NCBI RefSeq assembly: GCF_024347075.1
Contig: NZ_AP024900.1
Span: forward strand, 682,001 to 746,000
Length of the DNA: 64,000 bases
DNA from: Vibrio rarus
GTDB taxonomy: Bacteria; Pseudomonadota; Gammaproteobacteria; Enterobacterales; Vibrionaceae
Reading direction: 5' to 3'
The notes under the pieces were generated by a model, which was not told the origin of the DNA, searched no databases, and saw only the letters and a program-made list of their open reading frames with translations. The position numbers and the translations under genes were made by a program. Below, in pieces: positions 35,238 through 45,797 of the stretch (position 1 is the first letter of the stretch; each line of letters starts with the position of its first letter).

Positions 35238-36785
35238 TTTTAACTCCTTGTATGGATACTTTAGGTCGCTTCTCAGTCACTCTATTTATGTAGGGGGGGA
35301 GACTGTAGACGCGTTGAACGATGTTTATTTGTAAACTTTCAGACCTTTCTTGTTACGTTTTGTTTATCACTTTGTGTTGATGGAGTTATCTTTGTCTCTG
35401 TTGCAGAAAACTGCAATTTAAACTTAATTTTTATCTCGAATTATGAGAGCGGGAGCACTCTTTTAATCTAAATGTGCTGTAGATCACTATTTAATATTGA
35501 ACTTTTCTATTTTTGAAATTTTTAGATTAAATACGCTTTAACTTATTGATTTGTATTATTTTTATATTGGTGTATAAAAATATATAAATGAAGATTGAAA
35601 GGGGGTAAGTGTGCTTTGATAGGGTGTCAATGAGTTTAGTACTAAATAAATCATAATAGGGATGAGGTTATTAGGTGCTTATTTTCTTGTGTGAAATAAA
35701 CCGGTTGAGCCTTTTATTTATCACTATTATGGTGTTTGTTTTTATTTAAGGTGCTGATATTAAATATTTTTTTCTTATTTTAATGGAGGTGTTCACTGTT
35801 GTTCTATGTTGTTTAGTGTGGTTTAAACTAACAATGTGACAAAAACATACGCCTATTGTTTATCTATTGAGTCAAACTGAATAACTAATAGGATTATTTG
35901 CCAATAAACGCCACTGAAAACAAGCTTTGATGGGCTTAAATTATGCGTCACTATAACAAAATCACTACATGTTACTGAGTGATGAGTAAATGAAATGTGA
36001 TTAATCAAGATGTGGTTATGTATCTAAGGACTCTAATCTTTACGCTACGATGTTGGCAAGTGACAGCATCGTTATTGCCCCTCCATGTTTGCTTTGCAAA
36101 GCCAATAAAGTTCTTAACGTGTTTTATGCGAGCGATAAGTCAATACGATTGAATCGTCAGCACTTGCTTAGTGCTGCTTATATTAACTCAGCACCACACA
36201 AAAGCCCTGCTGTAGTGTGTTGTGGTCTTTATTTTTAAAGCGAAATATTGGTTTTTCTTATCTAATTTTGAGGGGGTATAGGTCTTAACTCTTGCCTTTA
36301 TTATGCTTGGTTTAGTGAGTTATCGTGAGGGGTGTCACGTTTTAGTGGGTGATTTGCTGAGGTAATCTTAATGGTTGTAAATCGCCTATGATGTTGATCA
36401 CGCAGTACGTGAGATAGGCTGTTGGTTTTGTGATCCTCATTGTTTGGCGGGTTTGTGTTTAAAATAATGAAACTTAATGGAATTATATTAAGTTATTGTT
36501 TATTAATGAATAAAATGGATTTAGTTTTTTTTATAAATTCACTCGCGTGACCGATATCTCAGTGTGAGTTGTATTATTTTTCTTTGCAAATTAACCATTG
36601 CAGAATTATTGCCAAGTTCAGGAAATACGGCAGTGGCGCTTAACTTATCAGGGTGAAAGTGGCCATTTAGAGTAAGAGTTTTTCTGGTTGGTATTTTCCA
36701 GATTGCGAGTTTCGGATGCAGAGTATTTTGGTCTGATGCTTGAGATTCTTATTAAATTCTAGTTTGCAAAATGTAGGATATATTC
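35238..36785. other. Long AT-rich gap between two porin genes
   Basis: About 1.55 kb without a credible protein gene. It contains runs of AT-rich sequence and CRP-like half sites (TGTGA and TCACA scattered, e.g. AAATGTGATTAATCA near 35994). A possible structured transcript lies at about 36003-36237. The 62-codon frame at 36050 overlaps those hairpins and is not convincing. Confidence 0.5.
36192..36236 (+). terminator. Terminator-like hairpin in the porin gap
   Basis: ACCACACA paired with TGTGTTGTGGT, followed by CTTTATTTTTA. Several short hairpins precede it (ACGATG/CATCGT, TTGCTTTGCAAAGCCAA, AGCACTTGCTTAGTGCT). Together they could be a small RNA ending here. No promoter is clear. Confidence 0.4.
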
Positions 36786-37478
36786 ATGAAAAAAATTATC
36801 GGGTTAAGCGCACTGGCTTTGGTGGCATCATCGCAAGCATTTGCCTCTTCTTATGTCACAGGTAACATTCAGTTTCACGATGATGGCCGCATCCATGGCT
36901 CAAAATCGACATCCACACTAGAAGCGGGACACACGTTTGATAATCGCTTTGGCGGTCTAACTATTTATACAGAGTTTGATGGTATTCAATTAGGCGACAT
37001 TGTGGACGATAACGGTGGTGCAGGAAATACAACGCCAGCAATTACTGTTGGTGGTGAGCAAGCCTTTAATCTAACCGATCACTTGTGGGTTGCAGCAGGT
37101 TACCAGCATCTTATTTCAGCGGGTGAGTCAATCCAGTTTCGTCCTTTAATCAAAATTGGTTATAACTTCGATAACGGCCTCTCAATTAGTAACCGTACTC
37201 GTGCGCACATTGATGACACTGACGCGGATGCAGACACCGATTATCGTATGGATAACCGTATCGCGTATACTTTTTCTGATATGGATTTAGCGTTAAGTTA
37301 TAACAACATTTATATGATAGATGCTGAGACAATGGACCACGAAATCCGTGCCACATGGACTCGCCAAGGTGTACAACCTTACTTTGAGTTCCGTAGCCAA
37401 GCTAATGGCCTAGACAACAGCGCAGGCAATAGTTTATCTAATAATGCCTTTGTGTTTGGTGCTTCTTACGGATTCTAG
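36786..37478 (+). CDS. KdgM-family oligosaccharide porin
   Basis: 230 residues with signal peptide ending QAFA. The 12-stranded KdgM/NanC/OmpL-type barrel pattern is seen in HTFDNRFGGLTIYTEFDG, WVAAGYQHLISAGESIQFRP, IKIGYNFDNGLSISNRTRAH and the end VFGASYGF. Relatives pass acidic oligosaccharides such as oligogalacturonate or sialic acid across the outer membrane. No sugar-catabolism gene is beside it, so the substrate stays open. A ribosome-binding site (TAGGATAT) precedes the ATG. Confidence 0.88.
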   Translation: MKKIIGLSALALVASSQAFASSYVTGNIQFHDDGRIHGSKSTSTLEAGHTFDNRFGGLTIYTEFDGIQLGDIVDDNGGAGNTTPAITVGGEQAFNLTDHLWVAAGYQHLISAGESIQFRPLIKIGYNFDNGLSISNRTRAHIDDTDADADTDYRMDNRIAYTFSDMDLALSYNNIYMIDAETMDHEIRATWTRQGVQPYFEFRSQANGLDNSAGNSLSNNAFVFGASYGF

Positions 37479-37499
37479 GTGACCGTTATTTTTTTATAC

Positions 37500-37527
37500 G
37501 CCGAGCAGGGAAGTCTGCTCGGCTTTT
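37500..37527 (+). terminator. Terminator after the KdgM-family gene
   Basis: GCCGAGCAG-GGAAGT-CTGCTCGGC followed by TTTTTG. It could also serve the convergent DUF2797 gene, because A/T runs flank both sides. Confidence 0.88.
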
Positions 37528-37531
37528 TGTT

Positions 37532-38356
37532 TTAGAATTCTGCGGTAATTTGGTAAGAGGTAAACTTACGCATATTAATGACGCCAGTATCAAAGTATAA
37601 ATACTGCCCCTTAATACCTAATAAAATGCCGCCTAACTGAGGGGTTTTATCAAAATTCAGTGAGCTGATTTTGCTGGGATACTCCGTCACAGGATAATCA
37701 ATTTCAACCACATCCTGCTCTAGTTTCTCAATGGCATCTTGACCATACTTCAGTTGAAGTTCGGCAAGCTTATGCTCTATTTGTGGAATGAGATTTTTCG
37801 CGTGCTCTTTAAGATCAATGGGTTCCGCTTTGCCTTTTAACATATTTCGCCAATTGGTCTTATCGGAAATAAATTCTTTTAATGCGGTTTCTACAAGCCC
37901 AGACTGTAGGCGTGAGCTCACTTTAAAAATAGGCAATGCCTGATTTGCACCTTGGTCAATCCAACGGGTTGGAATTTGTGTGTGACGAGTAATACCTACC
38001 TTAATGGCAGTAGTATTAGCAAGATACACATAATGAGGGACGAAGCAGTTCTCCTCTCCCCACTTAGGCTCACGGCAGGTACCTTGTGCAAAATGGCAGG
38101 TTTCGGGCTTCATGATACACATGTCACATTTAGCCAACTTGCTCATGCAAGGATAACAAAAGCCTTGAGAGTAGCTTTTTTTGGTTTTTTTACCACATTC
38201 TTGGCAGTGAATATGCCCTGAATGAGTCAAGGTGAGTGGCTTACCGATCAGTGGCATCAGGTCTAACATTTGATCATCGAGTGGCAATTGGTAGGAGACC
38301 TGCCCTGCTTGTAACGTGGCGGTCATTTTACGAATATGGCCCGTTATTTGTGTCAT
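37532..38356 (-). CDS. DUF2797 family protein
   Basis: About 274 residues from the ATG at 38356 (MTQITGHIRKMTATLQAGQV); a longer frame upstream is unlikely. It has two clusters of Cys/His (CQECGKKTKKSYSQGFCYPC and CDMCIMKPETCHFAQGTC), likely zinc sites, followed by the conserved segment YLANTTAIKVGITRHTQIPT that resembles GIY-YIG-type cores. The biochemical role is unknown. It is divergent from gltX. Confidence 0.9.
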   Translation of the reverse strand: MTQITGHIRKMTATLQAGQVSYQLPLDDQMLDLMPLIGKPLTLTHSGHIHCQECGKKTKKSYSQGFCYPCMSKLAKCDMCIMKPETCHFAQGTCREPKWGEENCFVPHYVYLANTTAIKVGITRHTQIPTRWIDQGANQALPIFKVSSRLQSGLVETALKEFISDKTNWRNMLKGKAEPIDLKEHAKNLIPQIEHKLAELQLKYGQDAIEKLEQDVVEIDYPVTEYPSKISSLNFDKTPQLGGILLGIKGQYLYFDTGVINMRKFTSYQITAEF

Positions 38357-38575
38357 ATTTTGCTTATTCCTTGTTCTTGTAGCACTCTGCATTAGTTGCC
38401 TATTATATCCAATACTTACCCTAGTCATACCATCACTGTAAGTAAGTTATTCGTATTATTGTTAGAGACTTTATCGAGAACCGCTCCCTTATCGTTGTAC
38501 ATTTGCACTTCGGTGCTAAAATAGCGTCAAATTTCACGCTTATCTAAGCGACTGGACTGTTTAAAGGTAAATTTA

Positions 38576-40003
38576 ATGACGGTAAAAACGCGTTTTGCCC
38601 CAAGCCCAACGGGCTATCTACACGTAGGCGGTGCTCGCACGGCACTATACTCATGGCTTTTTGCTAAAAATCAAGGCGGTGAATTTGTACTGCGTATCGA
38701 AGATACTGACCTAGAGCGCAACTCTCAAGAGGCGGTAGACGCTATCCTTGAAGGAATGAAGTGGATGGGGCTAGATTGGGACGAAGGTCCATATTACCAA
38801 TCGAAGCGTTTTGACCGATACAATGAGTGCATTGATCTGCTACTGGCTGAAGATAAAGCTTATAAGTGTTACGCATCTAAAGATCTTCTTGAAGAAATTC
38901 GTACAGAACAAGAAGCCAACAAAGAAATGCCTCGTTACGATGCGAATCACCCTAAAATAGTTGCGGCAAACGCTGCAGCTAAAGAAGGGGATGACTTTGT
39001 GGTACGTTTCCGCAACCCTAAACAGGGCAGTGTCGTTTTTGATGACCAAATCCGTGGTCACATTGAAATTAGCAACACACAACTAGATGACCTTATCATT
39101 CGTCGTACCGATGGCGCGCCAACTTATAACTTCGTAGTGGTTGTAGATGATTGGGATATGGGTATAACTCATGTTGTTCGTGGGGAAGATCATATCAACA
39201 ACACGCCTCGCCAAATCAATATCTATGAAGCATTAGGTGCTCCAGTACCTACATTTGCTCACTGTGCCATGATTTTAGGTGATGATGGTGCAAAACTATC
39301 AAAACGCCACGGTGCGGTGTCAGTGATGCAATATCGTGACGAAGGTTATTTACCTAACGCACTAAACAACTATCTAGTTCGTTTAGGTTGGTCTCACGGT
39401 GACCAAGAGATTTTCTCAAATGAAGAGATGATTGAGTTCTTTAGCTTAAATGACATCTCTAAATCGGCTTCTGCATTTAATACAGACAAACTGTTGTGGC
39501 TTAACAACCATTACATCAAAACGTCTGAGCCAGAATACGTTGCTAAGTACCTGCAATGGCACATTGAGCAACAGAATCTAGATATTAGCAATGGCCCTGC
39601 GCTTACTGACGTTATCCAACTTGTTGGTGAACGTTGCCATACTTTGGTTGAGTTGGCACAGCAAATTCGTTACTTCTATGAAGACTTTAGTGAGTTTGAA
39701 GCGGGCGCGGCTAAAAAACATCTTCGTGGTGTTGCAAGAGGCCCTCTAGAGTTGGCTTTAGCAAAAGTAGAAGCTTTAACCGAGTGGTCAACAGACTCCA
39801 TCAAAGATGGCATTATTAAAGCTGTGTGTGACGAGTTAGAAATTGGCATGGGTAAAATTGGTATGCCACTTCGCGTTGCCGTAACCGGTGGTGGTCAATC
39901 GCCATCCGTTGATGCTGTGATGGCGTTAGTGGGTAAAGAGCGTGTTATAGCGCGTATTCAACTGGCTTTAGCCTTTATCACTGAGCGTGAAGCTAACGCT
40001 TAA
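38576..40003 (+). CDS. gltX: Glutamyl-tRNA synthetase
   Basis: 475-residue class I synthetase that charges tRNA-Glu and supplies HemA with its substrate. The HIGH motif is in [18 protein letters not shown], and the KMSKS motif is KLSKRHG. The catalytic domain and the helical anticodon-binding domain are complete. A terminator follows 24 bases after the stop. Confidence 0.98.
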   Translation: MTVKTRFAPSPTGYLHVGGARTALYSWLFAKNQGGEFVLRIEDTDLERNSQEAVDAILEGMKWMGLDWDEGPYYQSKRFDRYNECIDLLLAEDKAYKCYASKDLLEEIRTEQEANKEMPRYDANHPKIVAANAAAKEGDDFVVRFRNPKQGSVVFDDQIRGHIEISNTQLDDLIIRRTDGAPTYNFVVVVDDWDMGITHVVRGEDHINNTPRQINIYEALGAPVPTFAHCAMILGDDGAKLSKRHGAVSVMQYRDEGYLPNALNNYLVRLGWSHGDQEIFSNEEMIEFFSLNDISKSASAFNTDKLLWLNNHYIKTSEPEYVAKYLQWHIEQQNLDISNGPALTDVIQLVGERCHTLVELAQQIRYFYEDFSEFEAGAAKKHLRGVARGPLELALAKVEALTEWSTDSIKDGIIKAVCDELEIGMGKIGMPLRVAVTGGGQSPSVDAVMALVGKERVIARIQLALAFITEREANA

Positions 40004-40026
40004 TTAAGTCGCTATTTGAATATTTG

Positions 40027-40060
40027 AAACCGCTCACTTGAAAAGGTGAGCGGTTTTTTA
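40027..40060 (+). terminator. Terminator after gltX
   Basis: AAACCGCTCACTT-GAA-AAGGTGAGCGGTTT followed by TTTTATTG. Confidence 0.92.
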
Positions 40061-40091
40061 TTGACCATTTTTTATGCTTTTTAAGTTTAAT

Positions 40092-40253
40092 GATACCAAT
40101 CGTAGTCATTAAAGGATCATTCTAGCTTGTTAAAATACTGGATAACGGCGTTGCAATTTTTCATTGTATAACAACTACTTATCAAAAATAACTCCTTGTT
40201 CTTAAGTGTTTTTCCTGCGCTATTTCTGCTCACTTACTTAGTGTGATTAGTAT
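40092..40253 (+). repeat. Dispersed MITE-like repeat, copy E
   Basis: Left end ATACCAATCGTAGTCATTAAAGG; stem arm TAAAATACTGGATAA and opposite arm TTCTTAAGTGTTTTT (weaker pairing). CCTGCGCTATTTCTG and the right end CACTTACTTAGTGTGATTAG are intact. The right end overlaps the last codons of the diguanylate cyclase gene on the other strand. Confidence 0.85.
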
Positions 40254-41661
40254 GATTTTTATCTATGATGTCGTCGGATAAGGCCGAATCGTTAAATTTC
40301 TGACTGTGCCGTTTGAGACTCTTATTGTGATACATACTAATATCGGCTTCGGAGAGGAGCTGATCAATATTGGTGTCTGGATCTTGAAACAAGCTATAGC
40401 CAATACTGACTTTGATATGAAGAAACGTTCCTTGGATGTCATATTGATGCTGCTCAAGATGAGATTGTATCTGCTGCACTAAATGCACCAACTGCTGACG
40501 GTTTTTTACTCGAGAGACAATAATTAAAAACTCATCTCCGCCCACCCTAGCGATAGTATCGTGAGAGCGAACACTGTTACGTAGTTGTTGAGCGACCTGC
40601 TGTAATATGCTATCTCCACTGGCGTGGCCATAACGGTCATTGATGAGTTTAAAGTCATCCAAATCTATATTTAATAGTGCAAAGCTGGACTGATAATGGG
40701 CGGCATTATTGATTAAATTTTTAAGGGTATAGATAAAATAGCGGCGATTGGGTAACCCAGTTAATTCATCTTGCATAGAGCGCTTTTTAGCGTGCAGGTA
40801 AAAGATCGAAATGACGCTAAACAGCATTAACAGCATACCGAGTGAGCTGTAGCCATACCAACGAACAGAATTGTTCAAATACCAATTGTCATAAATAGAA
40901 TGGGTTTTATTAGCAACAATTTTATCCGCAACATAAAGTCCCCAATCTTGGTTGTTGACTTTTATATCGCTGATAAATAATGGTTTTTTTAATGCGTCTG
41001 GGTTACCGAATACAGGTGTAGTATGCTGTTTATGTTGCAGAGCTATGATATAGGGGCTGTTCTTATGTTGCGCTTCATCGAGGACTTTTTGTAGATTGAC
41101 CAATAATAAAATATGTCCTTGATAAATACGGTTATTAATATCCCCAGAAAAAATAGGGCTACGTAAAATATACATGTCCTGAGCGTTATTTAATGCTTGA
41201 ATGGAACCCTGCGCAAGAGAATAAGGGTTCTCTTTAAAGTGGTCTAATTGAGCCTGTATTTCACTAGAGGTTTCTTCTCCTAAAGCGAAAGAGTAGGGCA
41301 AAGTGGGGTATACAAAATTAATAATGTCATTTAACGCAATTCCCACTCCCATCAGTTGGGGATCGTAGTTGAGTAAATTTTGACTCACCGCTTGACGTTG
41401 TTGGTCGGTGAGTTCTTGTTGGGAACTGATAATGTTGGCTAAACTGTAGGCCGCATAAATTTTCTTCTGCAGTGATAAAGAAAGGGCATTGGTAATTTGT
41501 GAAGCCTTATGCTCCGCATTGGATATTTGCAGTTCAAGTAATTGGTTTTGCCTAAACTTATAGAGATTTTCCACAAAGTAACAACCGACGATACCAACAA
41601 TAATAATGACTGAAGAGATGAGTGTTTTTTCGAGTCTTGAGGTTAACTGCACGCTTTCCAC
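40234..41661 (-). CDS. Membrane diguanylate cyclase with periplasmic sensor domain
   Basis: 475 residues. The first membrane helix is at about 13-30, a periplasmic cache-like sensor domain at about 45-260, and the second helix at about 270-290. The GGDEF domain follows. The active-site GGDEF is at 374-378 and the inhibitory I-site RxxD at 365-368 (RSHDTIARVGGDEF), so it should make cyclic-di-GMP with product control. No EAL domain is present. The last six or so codons before the stop come from repeat copy E. A functional link to the CsgD/VpsT-like regulator 8 kb away is plausible but unproven. Confidence 0.93.
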   Translation of the reverse strand: MESVQLTSRLEKTLISSVIIIVGIVGCYFVENLYKFRQNQLLELQISNAEHKASQITNALSLSLQKKIYAAYSLANIISSQQELTDQQRQAVSQNLLNYDPQLMGVGIALNDIINFVYPTLPYSFALGEETSSEIQAQLDHFKENPYSLAQGSIQALNNAQDMYILRSPIFSGDINNRIYQGHILLLVNLQKVLDEAQHKNSPYIIALQHKQHTTPVFGNPDALKKPLFISDIKVNNQDWGLYVADKIVANKTHSIYDNWYLNNSVRWYGYSSLGMLLMLFSVISIFYLHAKKRSMQDELTGLPNRRYFIYTLKNLINNAAHYQSSFALLNIDLDDFKLINDRYGHASGDSILQQVAQQLRNSVRSHDTIARVGGDEFLIIVSRVKNRQQLVHLVQQIQSHLEQHQYDIQGTFLHIKVSIGYSLFQDPDTNIDQLLSEADISMYHNKSLKRHSQKFNDSALSDDIIDKNHTNHTK

Positions 41662-42169
41662 CTAGATTGATAATGTATTAGCAACAGCAATGTATCCCAT
41701 GTTATGAGATCATAATCATAGTCAATTCTTACAGTGTTACTTATAAATAACAATGATTATTTCTTATGCAGTTCAGAGGAATAAATTTGAACAAGCTCCC
41801 GTTTTTGCCACTTCTGGCGCAAATTTTATAATTACTGTTGATTTTGACAAACCTGCCCCCATTTTAATTATAAGTTCGGCCTCATACTAATGAGATCCGG
41901 CGATGATTATTGAAGAGTGTTTAGTGCATGTCTCGACAGCGCAAGTCGATGTCGGTAGAATGTCGCGTCAATTTATTACTCTGAGGTTAATTGGAGATAT
42001 CTTAAATTAAGGTGTCGCTAATTGATTCGTGGCTGTCTTTTTTGGCCGCCACGACACTCTCTTTCGTATTTAGATGTCTCTTTGAGACGCACACTAGGAT
42101 GTTGTCACTCTCGTTTATGTAGTGACACTATGCTCAGATAACTGAGCTTTTGTTGAGGTTTAAAAAATA
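41662..42169. other. Control region upstream of tig
   Basis: About 500 bases without a gene. It includes a hairpin TCGTGGC/GCCACGA at 42026-42053 with an internal T-run, which may be an attenuator or terminator in the tig leader, and a repeated TGTCG element near 41925-41970. No bolA is found here. Confidence 0.5.
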
Positions 42170-43471
42170 ATGCAAGCTACTGTTGAAACTCTAGAAGGTC
42201 TTGAGCGCCGTCTAACTATCACTGTTCCTGCTGCTAACATTGAAGATGCAGTAACAGCTGAACTACGTAACATCGCTAAAAACCGTCGTTTTGACGGCTT
42301 CCGTAAAGGCAAAGTGCCTTTGAAAATGGTAGCGAAAATGTACGGTCAAGCGGTACGTAACGACGTGATGGGTGAAGTGATGCAGCGTCATTACATCGAG
42401 TCTATCGTTAAAGAAAAGATCAACCCAGCGGGTGCACCAACATTCGCACCTGTAGAAGCGACTCAAGGTCAAGATCTTGTATTTACAGCAACTCTAGAAG
42501 TTTTCCCTGAGATCGAACTAAAAGGTCTTGAGAACATCTCTGTTGAGAAGCCTGTAGTAGAAGTGAAAGCAGAAGACGTTGATAACATGCTTGAAACTCT
42601 ACGTAAGCAACAAGCGACTTGGACTGAAGTAGATGCGGCTGTTGAAGACGGCATGCGTGCAACTATCGATTTCACAGGTTCTATCGACGGTGAAGAATTT
42701 GAAGGCGGTAAAGCTGAAAACTTCCCTCTAGAAATGGGCCAAGGTCGTATGATCCCTGGTTTTGAAGAAGGCATCACTGGCAAAGTTGTTGGTGCTGAGT
42801 TCGAAATCGACGTAGCTTTCCCAGAAGATTACCACGCTGAAAACCTAAAAGGTAAAGATGCTAAGTTCACTATCAAAGTGAACAAAGTTGAAGCACGTGA
42901 ACTTCCTGAGCTAACTGACGAGTTCGTTGCTAAATTTGGTGTTGTTGAAGGCGGCGTTGACGCACTTAAGACTGAAGTACGCAAGAACATGGAGCGTGAG
43001 CTTAAGCAAGCGGTTAAGACTCGTATCAAAGATCAAGCTATTGACGGTCTTGCTAAAGAAAATGACATCACTGTTCCTGCTGCACTTATCGAGCAAGAAA
43101 TTGGTGTTCTTCGCCAGCAAGCGGCTCAACGTTTTGGTGGCAACACTGAAGCTGCTGACCAACTTCCTCGTGAGTTGTTCGAAGAGCAAGCTCGTAAACG
43201 CGTTGTTGTAGGTCTTCTTCTTGGTGAAGTTATCAAAACTGAAGAACTAAAAGCTGATGATGAGAAAGTAAAAGCACTTATCACAGAAATGGCGACTGCG
43301 TACGAAGATCCTTCTGAAGTTATCGCATACTACGAAAGCAATGAAGAAATGATGAACAACATGCGTAACGTTGCTTTAGAAGAGCAAGCTGTTGACGCTA
43401 TCATTGCTAAAGCTCAAGTGACTGACAAAGAAGAGTCATTTGATGCAATTATGAACCAACAACCTGCATAA
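42170..43471 (+). CDS. tig: Trigger factor (ribosome-associated chaperone and prolyl isomerase)
   Basis: 433 residues. The ribosome-docking signature GFRKGKVP is at about 44-51, followed by the FKBP-type PPIase domain ([20 protein letters not shown]) and the C-terminal chaperone arms. It folds nascent chains at the ribosomal exit. It leads the conserved tig-clpP-clpX-lon-hupB-ppiD block, with a terminator-like hairpin before clpP. Strong codon bias indicates high expression. Confidence 0.98.
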   Translation: MQATVETLEGLERRLTITVPAANIEDAVTAELRNIAKNRRFDGFRKGKVPLKMVAKMYGQAVRNDVMGEVMQRHYIESIVKEKINPAGAPTFAPVEATQGQDLVFTATLEVFPEIELKGLENISVEKPVVEVKAEDVDNMLETLRKQQATWTEVDAAVEDGMRATIDFTGSIDGEEFEGGKAENFPLEMGQGRMIPGFEEGITGKVVGAEFEIDVAFPEDYHAENLKGKDAKFTIKVNKVEARELPELTDEFVAKFGVVEGGVDALKTEVRKNMERELKQAVKTRIKDQAIDGLAKENDITVPAALIEQEIGVLRQQAAQRFGGNTEAADQLPRELFEEQARKRVVVGLLLGEVIKTEELKADDEKVKALITEMATAYEDPSEVIAYYESNEEMMNNMRNVALEEQAVDAIIAKAQVTDKEESFDAIMNQQPA

Positions 43472-43522
43472 GGACGTTGAGTTTACGTAGAGGGTTGACT
43501 TTATAGTGAGTCTTCTACTAAT

Positions 43523-43562
43523 AATGGTCCGTATGAGATAATCATTCGGGCCATTTGTTTTT
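43523..43562 (+). terminator. Terminator between tig and clpP
   Basis: AATGGTCCG/CGGGCCATT stem followed by TGTTTTT. Confidence 0.75.
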
Positions 43563-43582
43563 AGGGATAGGGGTATAACAGT

Positions 43583-44206
43583 ATGAGCTACCAAGAAAAA
43601 AATGTAATGTCGCCAATTGTCGATGCACTGGTACCTATGGTGGTAGAGCAGTCGTCACGCGGTGAGCGTTCTTACGACATCTACTCTCGCTTATTGAAAG
43701 AGAGAATCATCTTCCTGACTGGACAGGTGGAAGATCACATGGCTAATCTGGTAGTGGCTCAGTTGCTGTTCCTAGAATCAGAAAATCCAGACAAAGATAT
43801 TTTCCTATACATTAACTCTCCGGGTGGTAGTGTTACTGCGGGCATGTCTATTTATGACACCATGCAGTACATCAAACCTAATGTGAGCACAGTATGTATG
43901 GGACAGGCATGCTCCATGGGTGCATTCCTATTGGCTGGTGGTGCACCAGGTAAGCGTTTTGCGCTACCAAGTTCACGTGTGATGATTCACCAACCGTTGG
44001 GCGGCTTCCAAGGTCAAGCATCTGATATTCAAATTCATGCTCAAGAAATTTTGACTATCAAAAACAAACTAAACACACTTCTTGCTGAGCATACAGGTCA
44101 GCCAATGGAAGTGATTGAGCGCGATACCGATCGTGACAACTTTATGTCTGCAGAAGACTCTGTGAAATACGGACTTGTAGACTCAGTATTGTCTCGAGGC
44201 AAATAA
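43583..44206 (+). CDS. clpP: ATP-dependent Clp protease proteolytic subunit
   Basis: 207-residue serine peptidase that forms the double heptameric chamber. The catalytic Ser111 is in [11 protein letters not shown] and His136 in MIHQPLGG, with the Asp later (about 185). It has a short N-terminal propeptide. It pairs with ClpX (67 bases downstream) or ClpA. Confidence 0.98.
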   Translation: MSYQEKNVMSPIVDALVPMVVEQSSRGERSYDIYSRLLKERIIFLTGQVEDHMANLVVAQLLFLESENPDKDIFLYINSPGGSVTAGMSIYDTMQYIKPNVSTVCMGQACSMGAFLLAGGAPGKRFALPSSRVMIHQPLGGFQGQASDIQIHAQEILTIKNKLNTLLAEHTGQPMEVIERDTDRDNFMSAEDSVKYGLVDSVLSRGK

Positions 44207-44273
44207 GCCATCGGTTCAAGATTTTTTGATGTAAACTTTAAGAGATTAAAGTTTAAAGCTAAGAGGTTAGCGA

Positions 44274-45551
44274 ATGACAGATAAAAGCAAAGAGAGTGGC
44301 AAGCTTTTGTACTGCTCTTTCTGCGGTAAAAGTCAGCATGAAGTTCGCAAGTTGATCGCGGGACCATCCGTTTACATCTGTGACGAGTGTGTTGATCTTT
44401 GTAACGATATTATTCGTGAAGAGATCAAAGAGGCTCTTCCTAAGAAAGAGTCTGAAGCTTTACCGACACCACGAGATATTCGTGAGCACCTTGACGATTA
44501 CGTCATTGGCCAAGAATTTGCGAAGAAAGTGCTTTCAGTAGCGGTATACAATCACTACAAGCGCCTTCGTAACGGCGACAAAACCGCAGACGGTGTTGAG
44601 CTTGGTAAGAGTAATATCTTGCTAATTGGCCCAACAGGTAGTGGTAAAACATTACTAGCAGAAACACTAGCTCGTTTCCTAGATGTACCTTTCACTATGG
44701 CTGACGCAACCACATTAACTGAAGCCGGTTATGTGGGTGAGGATGTAGAAAACATCATCCAAAAACTGCTTCAGAAATGTGACTACGACGTTTCTAAAGC
44801 AGAGCGTGGTATTGTGTACATTGATGAGATTGATAAAATCTCACGTAAGGCTGAAAACCCATCGATCACCCGTGATGTTTCAGGTGAAGGTGTGCAACAA
44901 GCACTACTTAAACTGGTTGAAGGTACTATCGCTTCTGTGCCACCTCAAGGTGGTCGTAAGCACCCTCAGCAAGAGTTTTTGCAGGTGGATACTTCGAAGA
45001 TCCTATTTATCTGTGGTGGTGCTTTTGCTGGCCTAGATAAAGTGATTGAGCAACGAGTTGAAACAGGCTCTGGTATTGGCTTTGGCGCGGAAATTCACGC
45101 TAAAGACGAGAACAAGAGCATCAGCGACATGTTCAAACAGGTAGAGCCAGAAGATTTGGTTAAATACGGCCTAATCCCTGAGTTTATCGGACGTCTACCA
45201 GTAACAACTACGCTTACTGAACTTGATGAAGCTGCACTTATTCAGATCCTTAGCCAGCCTAAGAACGCTCTGACTAAGCAGTATGCTGCTCTGTTCGACA
45301 TTGAAGATGTAGAACTGGAATTCCGTGAAGATGCACTAAACGCAATTGCGAAACGTGCAATGGAACGTAAAACCGGCGCTCGTGGCCTTCGTTCGATTCT
45401 TGAGAACGTACTTTTGGACACAATGTACGAACTGCCTTCATTAACCGATGTTAGCAAAGTGGTTATCGACGAGTCGGTCATCAATGGTGAATCTGAACCA
45501 CTGATGATTTACAACGGCGGTGATAATCAGGCTGCAATAGCAGAATCGTGA
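44274..45551 (+). CDS. clpX: ATP-dependent Clp protease ATP-binding subunit ClpX
   Basis: 425-residue AAA+ unfoldase. The N-terminal zinc domain ([26 protein letters not shown]), Walker A GPTGSGKT, Walker B VYIDEIDK, the ClpP-contacting IGF loop (GSGIGFGAE) and the sensor-2 segment [14 protein letters not shown] are intact. It unfolds tagged substrates for ClpP. A terminator follows; lon has its own unit. Confidence 0.98.
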   Translation: MTDKSKESGKLLYCSFCGKSQHEVRKLIAGPSVYICDECVDLCNDIIREEIKEALPKKESEALPTPRDIREHLDDYVIGQEFAKKVLSVAVYNHYKRLRNGDKTADGVELGKSNILLIGPTGSGKTLLAETLARFLDVPFTMADATTLTEAGYVGEDVENIIQKLLQKCDYDVSKAERGIVYIDEIDKISRKAENPSITRDVSGEGVQQALLKLVEGTIASVPPQGGRKHPQQEFLQVDTSKILFICGGAFAGLDKVIEQRVETGSGIGFGAEIHAKDENKSISDMFKQVEPEDLVKYGLIPEFIGRLPVTTTLTELDEAALIQILSQPKNALTKQYAALFDIEDVELEFREDALNAIAKRAMERKTGARGLRSILENVLLDTMYELPSLTDVSKVVIDESVINGESEPLMIYNGGDNQAAIAES

Positions 45552-45569
45552 TTTGAAGTCATACCGAGT

Positions 45570-45598
45570 AAAAAGCGAGCAGTAGCTCGCTTTTTTTA
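45570..45598 (+). terminator. Terminator after clpX
   Basis: AAAGCGAGC-AGTA-GCTCGCTTT followed by TTTT. Confidence 0.92.
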
Positions 45599-45797
45599 TA
45601 TCTGAATGTTTATGAGCGTTGCATAAAAATGATTTGCCATAGACACATAACCTGTGATTTGCTGTCTATTTCAGCTAAAACATCGTTAAATCGGCACTAT
45701 TTGATTAAGTTAAGTGATTCTTATTGTTACAGGTATTGATTCTATTTAAAGTGACCTTATATAAAGACCATAAGCCGAAAACGGAAGAGAGATAATT

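Noticed and set aside
36050..36238. 62-codon Cys-rich frame in the porin gap
   Set aside because: It overlaps a series of hairpins and a terminator-like structure and has no good start; an RNA is at least as likely.
40263..40457. 64-codon frame within the diguanylate cyclase gene
   Set aside because: Alternative frame of a well-supported gene.
42911..43211. Frames on both strands within tig
   Set aside because: Shadows of the strongly biased codon use of tig.
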